From positions 1 through 9,190 of the forward strand of contig DASZZV010000441.1 in the NCBI GenBank assembly GCA_035544835.1: DNA of 9,190 nucleotides, read 5' to 3'. This document shows, piece by piece, positions 1 to 6,937 of the stretch. The notes under the pieces were generated by a model that saw only the letters and a program-made list of their open reading frames with translations, did not search any database and was not told where the DNA came from. A program made the position numbers and the translations under genes. This DNA is from DASZZV01 sp035544835 (GTDB taxonomy: Bacteria > Acidobacteriota > Thermoanaerobaculia > Gp7-AA8). How positions within the stretch are numbered: position 1 is the first letter of the stretch; every line of letters starts with the position of its first letter.

Positions 1-173
1 CCTGGATCCGCCTGGTACGAGGGATCGCATCGGCCTGCGCAAGATTGCGTTTTGTCCTGCGTCTGCGAAGCCAGGGGCATATCTCCGGGCTGATCCGCGC
101 GGCCGAGCAGGAGATCGCGCGACGCCCTGAGCTCCAACGACGCCTTGGAATCGTCTACGCCTCACTCGCATAG
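1..173 (+). CDS. C-terminal end of an unidentified protein (5' truncated by window)
   Basis: Only the reading frame beginning at base 3 stays open here; it runs 56 codons to a TAG at 171-173, while the other two forward frames are stopped. Third positions are mostly G or C, as in the genes downstream, which supports real coding. The visible tail is rich in Arg, Leu and Ala and ends in a probably helical stretch (QEIARRPELQRRLG, then IVYASLA). I see no motif that identifies a family, and no membrane segment or catalytic signature. It could be the last helices of a cytosolic enzyme or glycosyltransferase, but that is a guess. It lies 354 bases upstream of the HEAT-protein start, so it is probably a separate transcription unit. 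Confidence 0.5.
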   Translation, partial: WIRLVRGIASACARLRFVLRLRSQGHISGLIRAAEQEIARRPELQRRLGIVYASLA

Positions 174-527
174 CCGCGAGCACGCGAAAACGGCTCACGA
201 CGGATCCATCGCCTCTGGCGGAATGGCGGAGCTGTGAACTTTGGACCGATAACAAAGACGCCGAAACGGTCATCACCCTCTCGTACCGGCTCCCCCTCGG
301 ATGTCGACCCCGAATTCCTTTTCAAAAACCTGAAATTCGTTCGCCCGAAAGGGTGCGCGATCGGTAACGTCCATGGCCGCTTGCCGAAATCCGAATCTCC
401 GTCCCCAAAGGCTCCATTCTCCGAACGGGAAAGATTCCGGCGCCGCTCCGGGAAAAGTCCTTCACGCTGTAGAATATGCACGCACATCAGTCGGGAGTTA
501 AGGGCCTGTCCATTCGGCCCAACAAAG
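174..527. other. Intergenic region with weak promoter-like sequence
   Basis: This stretch separates the upstream gene tail from the signalling operon. A frame continuous with the HEAT gene extends back to a GTG at 234, but its 98 codons encode a Ser/Pro/Arg/Lys-rich sequence with no secondary-structure pattern and less G/C preference at third positions, so I treat it as non-coding. A TAGAAT hexamer at 470-475 is a possible -10 element, which would give a leader of roughly 45 bases before the ATG at 528; no convincing -35 partner is visible. A minus-strand open frame here looks random in composition. I see no RNA gene or repeat. Confidence 0.35.
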
Positions 528-2318
528 ATGGCCGGCGCGCTCGAGAGTGTTCGCGAATTCGTTCTTCACATCGAGAAGACGCTGACGACCCGCCGCCTCT
601 ACCACCAGGACAGCGTGCCGTGGCGGGAATCGCTGGAACGACTTGCGGAACGTGCCATCGCCGCCGCCGGAAGCGACGGCCTCGCGCTACGGGTCACGGC
701 CTCGGACATGTTCCTCGATAAGCTGTCGATGGTTCATCGCCCCAAACACGAAGACTGTTTCTTCTTTCCCCTGTACCGCGACGGCCTTCGCGAGCTAACT
801 CTGGCGCCTGATGTTAGCCGAGCCGATCTCGCCGCTCTGCTCGGTGTATTCGAGCAGGCGAACCGATCCGGGGCGCCTCCCGGGGAAGATACGGTCAGCC
901 TCCTGTGGCGCGCCGGCCTGTCGACCATTACGCACAATGCCATCGACGGCATCGGCGACATGGAAGGAGGAGAGGACGAGACGAGCAGGGACGACTTCGG
1001 CGCGCTGGCCGCCGATCTCGCCGCGAAGATCAGCAATCCCGCCATTCCCGTGACCGGCCAGCAGTATTCGTTCGTTCTCGACGGTGACGTCCGCGTCAAC
1101 GCACAGGATCTGCGCTACGACTCGACGACAATGCGGCGCGCATTCGAAGAGACTCCGGCGGTGCTCCTGCTGACGGAATCCGAGGCAGCGCAGATCCGGG
1201 CCGAGGTCGATGAGGACCGTGACGCCAGTCTGCTCGGCCGGTTCATCGACATCCTGATCGTGATTCTGCGCTCTCCTCTGGAAGCGCTGAACACAGCAGC
1301 CATCGCTCCGGTTTTCAGTCAGCTGGCGGAGGGGTATTGGAACGGCGGCGAATACGATCGCAGCGCGGCCCTGCTCATCCAGCTCGCCGCAGCTTCCCGA
1401 GACGCCCCGCGATATGAGAACCGGCGCGCCGCAAAGGAGGTGCTGAGCCAGTTCCTCACTAACGAGCGTCTCGGCGCGATTGTCGAGGAGATCCAGCGCG
1501 GGGGGACGACCTATGCGATCGCTACCCAACTGTGGGATCTGGTCCCCGATGATCAACTCTGGCCGCTTCTACTCGACGCCTTCTGCCGCGTTTCCGACGG
1601 TGCCGGCCGTACTGCTCTCATCGATGCTCTCCGCCGGCGAGTGGCCGGAAATTTCGAGCTGCTCAGCGGAACGCTCGGCTCGCCCGACCCATCGAAGGTC
1701 CGCGCCGCGCTTGCTCTTCTCGACGATCGCAGCGAGAAGCTGTTCGTAAGACAGTTGATCGCTCTCGCTTCCCATCCCGACGAAGCCATCCGTCTCAAGG
1801 GATTGGCCGCCGCCGGACGGTTCGGCACACCGTCGGGCCTCGAGGCATTGTGGAAAGCGATGGAGAGCGATCCTTCCAAGTCCGTGCGTCTTTATGCCTT
1901 TCGTACCGTCGCCCTCTCCAATCTGCCGGGGCTGGCGGCGCGGCTCCGGGCTCTGGTCACTGATGCTCAATTTGCGGCTCGTCCGGCCTGGGAGCGGGAG
2001 AAATACGTGCGCCTGCTCGGAACCGTCGAGGGGGCGGCGGCGGAGGCGTTGTTCGAGTCGTGGATCCCGGTGAAGAAACGATGGATCTGGCAGCCGAAGG
2101 ATCTCGAGACGCTGGAGCTGGCCATTCGAGGACTGGCGGCCTGCGGCGACCATGGCCTCGAAAAGGTTGAGGCGATCGTCGCCTCAGGAGGCAAACCGGG
2201 CGAAGTCGCGCGAAAGGTGCTCGACAGCATCTCGCGCGCCGAGATCGGACAGAATACCTTCATGCGTTCAGTACCGATACCCGAAGGCCCGGGTGAGCCG
2301 TCCAAGGAAGAAAAATGA
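528..2318 (+). CDS. HEAT-repeat protein, first gene of signalling operon
   Basis: A predicted soluble protein of 596 residues starting at ATG 528. It has no signal peptide or membrane segment. Residues about 17-110 form an alpha/beta module (strand near GLALRV, FLD, then PLYRDGLRELTL and helix DLAALLGVF) that also occurs at the N-terminus of the next gene product. Residues about 110-240 form a variable, acidic linker-like region (GGEDETSRDDF). From about 255 to the end there are repeated helix pairs typical of HEAT/ARM solenoids, for example RQLIALASHPDEAIRLKGLA and ESDPSKSVRLYAFRTVAL, and a charged tail. HEAT solenoids bind other proteins, so a scaffold or adaptor role for the downstream HD-GYP and kinase proteins is inferred. 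The start at 528 is chosen because upstream residues are low-complexity; no strong Shine-Dalgarno precedes it. The stop overlaps the next start (ATGA), implying translational coupling. A specific function cannot be named. Confidence 0.85.
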   Translation: MAGALESVREFVLHIEKTLTTRRLYHQDSVPWRESLERLAERAIAAAGSDGLALRVTASDMFLDKLSMVHRPKHEDCFFFPLYRDGLRELTLAPDVSRADLAALLGVFEQANRSGAPPGEDTVSLLWRAGLSTITHNAIDGIGDMEGGEDETSRDDFGALAADLAAKISNPAIPVTGQQYSFVLDGDVRVNAQDLRYDSTTMRRAFEETPAVLLLTESEAAQIRAEVDEDRDASLLGRFIDILIVILRSPLEALNTAAIAPVFSQLAEGYWNGGEYDRSAALLIQLAAASRDAPRYENRRAAKEVLSQFLTNERLGAIVEEIQRGGTTYAIATQLWDLVPDDQLWPLLLDAFCRVSDGAGRTALIDALRRRVAGNFELLSGTLGSPDPSKVRAALALLDDRSEKLFVRQLIALASHPDEAIRLKGLAAAGRFGTPSGLEALWKAMESDPSKSVRLYAFRTVALSNLPGLAARLRALVTDAQFAARPAWEREKYVRLLGTVEGAAAEALFESWIPVKKRWIWQPKDLETLELAIRGLAACGDHGLEKVEAIVASGGKPGEVARKVLDSISRAEIGQNTFMRSVPIPEGPGEPSKEEK

Positions 2319-3820
2319 GCGACCACCCCGGAGATCCGCCCAGGAGCGAGAGCCCGACTCGAGCCCAGCAACGAGTCACGATCGACACGCTCGCACTACA
2401 TTCCGTCGGCGGAGATGTCCGGGACGACGGCCCCAACGCCGTGATGTATGCCTGGTTCCAGCTTTTCAAGACCGCCCAGATTCACGCCATCGACAATCAG
2501 GCCCTGAGTCGTCCCGTGCAGGCCTTTGCCGATCTGTCGGCGCGAGTCGTCGCCCGCGATGGTCACATCTCCCTTCAAGCGAAGGACGGGACGATCTTCC
2601 TCAACTCGAACAAGCTCCGGCTCACCACCGATGAGTATGTGCTTGCCGGCGAGATCATCGGTTTCTTCAAGGAGCGCGGCATGGGCGGATTCACGATCGA
2701 TGGTCCGCTCGACACCGAGACTGTGCGGACGCTTCTGAAGATTTTCATCTACGCGCCAACGGCCGAGCGTTCTTTTGAAAGCGTGGCCAACGCCTTGAGG
2801 GCTTCTGGAGCTCCATTCAGGATCAACAAGCCTCTGGGCGTCGGTTTGAAGAGCCGCAGCGAGGTCGTGCTCGAGAGACGCGGCTATACGTTTCTCACCT
2901 ATTCGAAACTCGCGGTCCTCTACAGGAGTCTCCTGGCCGATGAGAAAAGCAGCGCCAGCCGGCGCCAGTACCTGATCAGGAAGATCGCTCGTACCATGCA
3001 GGCGCTGGTGGATATCTGCATTGAGGACGACCACACATTCCTCGATGCCGCGGCGATCAAGAGCGGCGAGTCCTATGCGTCTCAGCATGCCGCCAACGTC
3101 GCTGTTCTCTCCATCGCCCTCGGCGACAAGGTGGGATTCAACAAGATCGAGCTCGCCGATCTGGGAATGGCTGCTCTTTTTGCTGACCTCGGCCTGCGGG
3201 AATGCGGAACCTTCATCCAGGAAAAGCCGGCACCCCTCGATTTCACCGAGCGCGCCTCCGTGGAGCTGCACCCGATCCGGACCGTTCAGCTCCTTCTCAC
3301 GCAGAAGACGTTCACGAAGACCGTGCTTTCGCAAATCGTGGTGGCTTTCGAGCATCATCGTCACCTCGACGGCACCGGATATCCGAAGGCGCAAGGGCGC
3401 CCCGATCTGTTTTCCCGCATCGTGATGATCGCCGACGTCTATGATTCCCTGACCACCCTCCGTCCCTGGCGCCGAGCATATCTACCGGACGAGGCGCTCG
3501 GAATGATGGTAAGCAAAGCCGGTCCCTGGTTCGACACCGCGCTGCTGAAGATCTTCGTCAGAATGGTCGGACTCTATCCGGTTGGCACCCTGGTTCGCCT
3601 GGATTCCGGCGAGATTGGTGTGGTGATCTACGGCGGCGGTGAGGGCGAGAGGATCAGCCGACCGGTCGTCATCCTGCTGAGTAAGGATGGGAAGCCGCAG
3701 GCGACGGTGGATCTCACGGAACGAGCTCCGGAAGGACACTACGTTCGGAGTATCGTTGCATCCGAGGATCCAACCGCCTTCGGAGTGAATCCATCGGGCC
3801 TGCTCACAAACATCGCCTGA
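2315..3820 (+). CDS. Degenerate HD-GYP domain protein
   Basis: A cytosolic protein of 501 residues. Its start overlaps the HEAT gene stop, with AAGGAAG placed 4 bases before the ATG. Residues about 52-144 repeat the N-terminal module of the HEAT protein (ISLQAKDGTIFLN, then FFKERGMGGFTI and a helix to LLKIF). The HD-GYP domain spans about 250-410. Aligned with known HD-GYP phosphodiesterases, the spacing is normal and these are kept: H258, D291, H319, H347-H348, DGTGYP (352-357) and D374. The His of the HD pair is Ala290, the usual Lys three residues after the Asp is Leu294, and the Glu after HH is Arg349. Active HD-GYP enzymes hydrolyse cyclic di-GMP with a bi- or trinuclear metal site that uses the missing His, so this copy is probably inactive or weakened and may bind nucleotide or partners. 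The C-terminal part (YPVGTLVRLDSGEIGVV) is the beta-rich extension common after HD-GYP domains. Confidence 0.9.
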   Translation: MSDHPGDPPRSESPTRAQQRVTIDTLALHSVGGDVRDDGPNAVMYAWFQLFKTAQIHAIDNQALSRPVQAFADLSARVVARDGHISLQAKDGTIFLNSNKLRLTTDEYVLAGEIIGFFKERGMGGFTIDGPLDTETVRTLLKIFIYAPTAERSFESVANALRASGAPFRINKPLGVGLKSRSEVVLERRGYTFLTYSKLAVLYRSLLADEKSSASRRQYLIRKIARTMQALVDICIEDDHTFLDAAAIKSGESYASQHAANVAVLSIALGDKVGFNKIELADLGMAALFADLGLRECGTFIQEKPAPLDFTERASVELHPIRTVQLLLTQKTFTKTVLSQIVVAFEHHRHLDGTGYPKAQGRPDLFSRIVMIADVYDSLTTLRPWRRAYLPDEALGMMVSKAGPWFDTALLKIFVRMVGLYPVGTLVRLDSGEIGVVIYGGGEGERISRPVVILLSKDGKPQATVDLTERAPEGHYVRSIVASEDPTAFGVNPSGLLTNIA

Positions 3821-3834
3821 AGCGGAAGAGGAAC

Positions 3835-6021
3835 ATGGCAGAACGCAAAGATCGAATGGGATCGATGACGGGGCTTCCGACAGTGTCTGGCAGTCTCCCA
3901 ACGGAGCGAATGAGCACATCCATCCCCGCTCCGGCCCCTCGCCAGCAACTGCTGCTCCTCGCACCGGCGGCAGGCTCGACCGCCGCTCCCTACGCCACCA
4001 TTCTCGAGGCAGAGGGGTTCGATGTGCTGCTGGCCAACAATTTTGAGAGCGCGATGGTCCTCGTGCAGAACTCCTCCCCTTCAATGATTCTTGTGATGGG
4101 CTCGGTGCTGGGCGACGCGCTGCGCGAGGCCTTTCGAAAGCACGCGCCGGCCGCAGAAATCCGTCTCGTTCAGAGCTTCCGGAACCTTCTGGAGGAGACT
4201 ACGGCCTCGCCCGGGGAGACGCTCGACTTCGCGATCCGAGCGCTTCTCGCTGCTGATGGTGTGCTTGCCGAGAGCAGAGGGATTCCACGGGAACGTGCCA
4301 GCCGGATTCTTCAGCTTACGGAAGCGGCCGCCGTTTCTCTCCGATTCTCGAGAACCGACGCCGCCGCAGCGCGCATCATCGCCGCACTGTTCGGTATCCC
4401 GGAGGCATCCCAGTTCGCCCGCACCCAGGTTCACGGCGAACCGGTAAAAGGCGCCCATGATCCTACCTCCGACCGTCGCACTCTCCTGTCCACGTTTCTG
4501 GAAGGACTTCGCTGCCCGGTGCCGATCGTGAGCTCATCTGGCGACGGCGGCGCTGGTGCGACGGCAACGCCGATGGATCTGGTAGAAGCCGCTGCCGAAT
4601 ATGTTTCTGAGCTGGAGGGCCGATCCGCGGATCCGATTCTGGCCTTGCGGAGAAAAGCGGCGACCGGCCTTCTTCATCCCTCAGCCGTCGAGGCCATCAT
4701 CGGGGCGGTCAGTAAAGCCGGCCATTCTCGCCGCGGGAAAGTCCTCGTCGTCGACGGCGACGGGGGAGCCCGAAGTCTTCTTGCTCTTCGACTCGCCAAC
4801 GAAGGATATGAGGTCGAGACTGCCGGCGACGGACGGGCGGCGCTTGCAATCGCTCGTTCCGGCTCTCTGTCTCTCATCATCAGCGAGACCGTTCTCGCCG
4901 GAATCGACGGCTACGGCCTGCTCGACACACTACGCCGCGAGGGAGCCGCGAATGTGCCTTTCGTTTTCCTCTCCTCGCACGCCGACGCCGTATCCATGAA
5001 TAAAGGCCTCCTCCTAGGGGCAGCCGATTTCCTGACCAAGCCGATCAACAACGAAGTGCTTCTAACGAAGATTCAGAAGCTACTCAGAGAGAATCTCGCG
5101 CCGGCCGATGCCTCAGCGCGGATTAGCCTTTCGGACATTCAACACGGGGAAACGGCACGCGATTATCCGACTCTGTCCTATGACCAGCTCGCCCCCGGCG
5201 TCAGCATCCTGGGGCGATTTCTTCTCCTCGGCGATTTGGGCGAGGGAGGGATGGGCAAGGTTTTCAAAGCGCGCGACGAGCGCCTGGATGAGGAAGTCGT
5301 CATCAAGGTCATGAAGGACTCTCTCACCGGCGACGCCCGAGCGCTGGAGCACTTCAAGCGCGAGATACGGCTGGCAAGAAAAATCTCCCATCCAGCCGTG
5401 GTGCGCATCTTCGATTTCTGGGAAGCGGGTCCCCTGAACTTCGTCACCATGGAGTTCCTTCAGGGTACGGATCTTTCCGAAGAACTCCGCCGGCGCGGTT
5501 CGTTTCCCGTCTCCGTAGGGACCCGGCTGATGATCCAATTCTTCGAAGGCCTGGGCGCAGCACACGATCTCGGAGTCATCCATCGCGACATCAAACCGCA
5601 TAACGTATTTCTGCAGACCGGAGGGCGTCTCAAGATCCTCGACTTCGGCATCGCCCAGGGACTCGATCCCTCGGGTCCCGACGCCGCGACCGTCACCCGT
5701 ACTGTGACTGGAACACCCGATTACATGAGTCCCGAACAGCTCCTCGGACAAAAACTCGATGGCCGTACCGATTTGTATTCCGCCGGGGTCATGATGTATC
5801 AGCTTCTCACTGGTGAGCTCCCTTTCCATGGGCCCGACCGGACGGCGAACATCTCGGCGCGCGTTCACAGCGATCCGGAAGCTCCGTCGGCTCGCAATCC
5901 GAAGGTGACTGAAGACCTCGATCGTTTCGTTCTCAGGCTCCTGGCGCGGTCCCGTGATCTCAGATACGCAACGGCGCACGATGCGGCGGCTGATCTAAGG
6001 TTGGCTCGACCGCCTGTCTGA
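3835..6021 (+). CDS. Hybrid receiver / relic HD-GYP / Ser-Thr protein kinase
   Basis: A predicted cytosolic protein of 728 residues, 14 bases after the HD-GYP gene, with GGAAGAGG just before the ATG. Residues 36-115 look like a receiver fold without its acidic residues. Residues about 150-293 follow the HD-GYP pattern (RASRILQL, then AALFGIPE where AALLHDIG is usual, and a tail LLHPSAVEAIIGAV) but lack the metal ligands. Residues 301-419 form a receiver domain (KVLVVDGDG, LTKP at 400-403) with Glu351 at the phosphoacceptor position. The kinase domain, about 459-725, is complete: glycine loop LGEGGMGKVF, Lys491, Glu510, HRDIKPHN (583-590), DFG (603-605), GTPDYMSPEQ (626-635) and Asp646. It is an RD-type Hanks kinase with Thr residues in the activation segment. 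No membrane anchor or PASTA repeat is present. It probably phosphorylates Ser/Thr on partner proteins, with the front modules as regulators. Substrates are unknown. Confidence 0.92.
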   Translation: MAERKDRMGSMTGLPTVSGSLPTERMSTSIPAPAPRQQLLLLAPAAGSTAAPYATILEAEGFDVLLANNFESAMVLVQNSSPSMILVMGSVLGDALREAFRKHAPAAEIRLVQSFRNLLEETTASPGETLDFAIRALLAADGVLAESRGIPRERASRILQLTEAAAVSLRFSRTDAAAARIIAALFGIPEASQFARTQVHGEPVKGAHDPTSDRRTLLSTFLEGLRCPVPIVSSSGDGGAGATATPMDLVEAAAEYVSELEGRSADPILALRRKAATGLLHPSAVEAIIGAVSKAGHSRRGKVLVVDGDGGARSLLALRLANEGYEVETAGDGRAALAIARSGSLSLIISETVLAGIDGYGLLDTLRREGAANVPFVFLSSHADAVSMNKGLLLGAADFLTKPINNEVLLTKIQKLLRENLAPADASARISLSDIQHGETARDYPTLSYDQLAPGVSILGRFLLLGDLGEGGMGKVFKARDERLDEEVVIKVMKDSLTGDARALEHFKREIRLARKISHPAVVRIFDFWEAGPLNFVTMEFLQGTDLSEELRRRGSFPVSVGTRLMIQFFEGLGAAHDLGVIHRDIKPHNVFLQTGGRLKILDFGIAQGLDPSGPDAATVTRTVTGTPDYMSPEQLLGQKLDGRTDLYSAGVMMYQLLTGELPFHGPDRTANISARVHSDPEAPSARNPKVTEDLDRFVLRLLARSRDLRYATAHDAAADLRLARPPV

Positions 6022-6030
6022 AGTCATTCA

Positions 6031-6044
6031 CCAAATTCATTTGG
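6031..6044. terminator. Short inverted repeat after kinase gene
   Basis: CCAAAT and ATTTGG form a perfect inverted repeat separated by two bases, 9 bases after the kinase stop codon. It may mark the end of the operon transcript, but the stem is short and A/T-rich and no U-tract follows, so it is a weak terminator candidate. It abuts the dispersed repeat that begins at 6041. Confidence 0.25.
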
Positions 6045-6065
6045 GGTCGGAGCTTCGCATTTCGG
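6041..6065 (+). repeat. Dispersed short repeat, copy 1
   Basis: This 25-base element matches two others in the window (7886-7910 and 8009-8032) in the same orientation. The shared core is GGAGCTTCG, preceded by GGG(A/T)C and followed by a CA/TA-type dinucleotide and (C/T)TTCG. The core CGGAGCTTCG is nearly self-complementary. Two of the three copies lie just upstream of a REP-associated transposase pseudogene, so a REP-like nature is plausible. This copy sits 20 bases after the kinase stop. Confidence 0.6.
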
Positions 6066-6163
6066 ATTGTGTTGATTGGAGACGACTTCCGACGAAACGA
6101 CTTTGAGTGTCCGGCTCGATCCTGCCAGGGTGACCGCGCTCGCCCGGAGTAGAATTGGAAGTC

Positions 6164-6232
6164 ATGACGGACGACGAGCTGAAACGTCTGATGGACGCGA
6201 ACGCCGCCGAGAACCGGCGCTCCGTCCCTTAA
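6164..6232 (+). pseudogene. Probable truncated 5' end of a small hypothetical gene
   Basis: An ATG at 6164 opens a frame of 22 codons starting MTDDELKRLMDANAAENR and ending at TAA 6230-6232. The acidic, helical start resembles the N-termini of small coiled-coil hypothetical proteins that I recall as common in environmental bacteria (a D/E-E-L-K-R-L-M pattern followed by ANAAE). The helix is cut off abruptly after ENRRSVP, so this is probably a remnant. A TAGAAT hexamer at 6150-6155 lies 8 bases before the ATG, and GGAA is also present. It could instead be a chance short frame. Confidence 0.35.
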
Positions 6233-6386
6233 GGTTCCCAGAATCAAGTTGCGGGATGTACGGTCCGTTCTTATGCCGGCCTCAGCCGAGCGGGAAGAGG
6301 ATGGGCTCTTTCCAATCAACCTTTTTTCGAACGTGTTCATTGATTCGCGATCCAACACGGTCCTGGTGAATCTCACTGGCAGGTAA
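6192..6386 (+). pseudogene. Possible C-terminal gene fragment
   Basis: In a frame different from the preceding remnant, an open stretch of 64 codons runs to TAA at 6384-6386. Its last part reads like real protein, with alternating hydrophobic strands (DGLFPINLFSNVFID, then NTVLVNLTGR at the very end). There is no suitable start with a ribosome site at its beginning, so if coding it is a 5'-truncated fragment or the frameshifted continuation of the frame at 6164. I do not recognise the family. The evidence is only the protein-like character of the translation. Confidence 0.25.
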
Positions 6387-6451
6387 TGCGAATGTGTCCG
6401 AAAGTCCTGGACAAGATTTCCAAGCGCAGCGGCTCTGTAAGGTGTACCATT

Positions 6452-6480
6452 CTGCCATTCTAGACCGATCGGTCTAGAAA
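6452..6480 (+). promoter_or_regulatory. Candidate promoter of cupin-tetR operon
   Basis: CTGCCA (6452-6457) and TAGAAA (6475-6480) are each four-of-six matches to the sigma-70 consensus hexamers and are separated by exactly 17 bases. The spacer is almost exactly filled by the 22-bp palindrome at 6458-6479, a standard arrangement for TetR-type repression. Transcription would begin near 6487, upstream of the AAGGAG ribosome site at 6496-6501. Confidence 0.4.
6458..6479. promoter_or_regulatory. 22-bp perfect palindrome, likely TetR-family operator
   Basis: The half-site TTCTAGACCGA is followed by its exact reverse complement, giving a perfect 22-bp palindrome centred on GATC. It contains the TAGACC-n4-GGTCTA arrangement that, from memory, resembles operators of NemR-type TetR regulators. 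A NemR-like regulator is encoded two genes downstream and the palindrome lies between candidate -35 and -10 hexamers, so it is probably the autoregulatory operator. Confidence 0.75.
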
Positions 6481-6509
6481 AACTGACGCACTGTCAAGGA
6501 GAAACGATC

Positions 6510-6896
6510 ATGCGCATGGCCAAAGACGATCTGAACGTGATGATGGAGATTCCAGGTGCAGTAATCCGGCTGCAAACGGGTTTTGGTGATGCCAGCGGAT
6601 ACGACAAGATCAGCGGCGAGTGTTTCACTCTGTCAGCAGGTGTCGATACCACTCCACTGTTCGAAGGATTGGAGGGTAACCTCTGCCAGTGTCCTCACTG
6701 GGGTTTCGTTTTGCGCGGCGAGATCACGACGACCGATGCAAGCGGCGCGAAGGAGACGGTGAAAGCGAATGACCTGTTTTACTGGCCGCCCGGGCACAAC
6801 GTGAAGGTCGATGCTGACGCGGAGATCGTCATGTTCAGTCCCGAGGGCGAGCACACCATGGTCGTCAACCACATGCTCGAGAAGGTACGGGCCTAA
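6510..6896 (+). CDS. Small cupin-domain protein
   Basis: A single-domain protein of 128 residues starting at ATG 6510, with AAGGAG eight bases upstream; the ATG at 6516 lacks that spacing. The sequence forms one cupin beta-barrel: motif 1 around CQCPHWGFVLRGE (60-71) and motif 2 around DLFYWPPGHNVKVD (88-101). Classical metal-binding cupins have HxH and a Glu in motif 1. Here only His63 is present, with Gly65 in the second His position, while His96 of motif 2 is kept, so metal binding may be altered. Cys59 and Cys61 precede His63 in a CxCxH pattern. I recall a family with QCPHWGYVL-type signatures but know of no proven reaction. It is first in an operon with a NemR-like regulator, suggesting a role in response to a reactive or toxic small molecule. 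It has no signal peptide and should be cytosolic. Confidence 0.8.
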   Translation: MRMAKDDLNVMMEIPGAVIRLQTGFGDASGYDKISGECFTLSAGVDTTPLFEGLEGNLCQCPHWGFVLRGEITTTDASGAKETVKANDLFYWPPGHNVKVDADAEIVMFSPEGEHTMVVNHMLEKVRA

Positions 6897-6937
6897 CGCT
6901 TACCGGAGGGCGGACGGCGCGACGCGCAGGGTCCACG

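Noticed and set aside
155..487. Minus-strand open frame of 110 codons
   Set aside because: Composition is random-looking, there is no ribosome site or recognisable motif, and it overlaps the likely promoter region of the operon.
234..527. Extension of the HEAT protein to a GTG at 234 (98 more residues)
   Set aside because: The extra residues are a Ser/Pro/Arg/Lys-rich low-complexity string with poor codon bias and no ribosome site; ATG 528 begins the structured domain.
795..1556. Minus-strand open frame of 253 codons opposite the HEAT gene
   Set aside because: It is a G+C-rich shadow of the coding strand; the + strand product shows clear repeats and structure, the minus product does not.
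2396..3394. Minus-strand open frame of 332 codons opposite the HD-GYP gene
   Set aside because: Shadow frame; the opposite strand encodes recognisable HD-GYP motifs in order.
5113..5979. Minus-strand open frame of 288 codons opposite the kinase domain
   Set aside because: Shadow frame of a region that encodes all canonical kinase motifs on the + strand.
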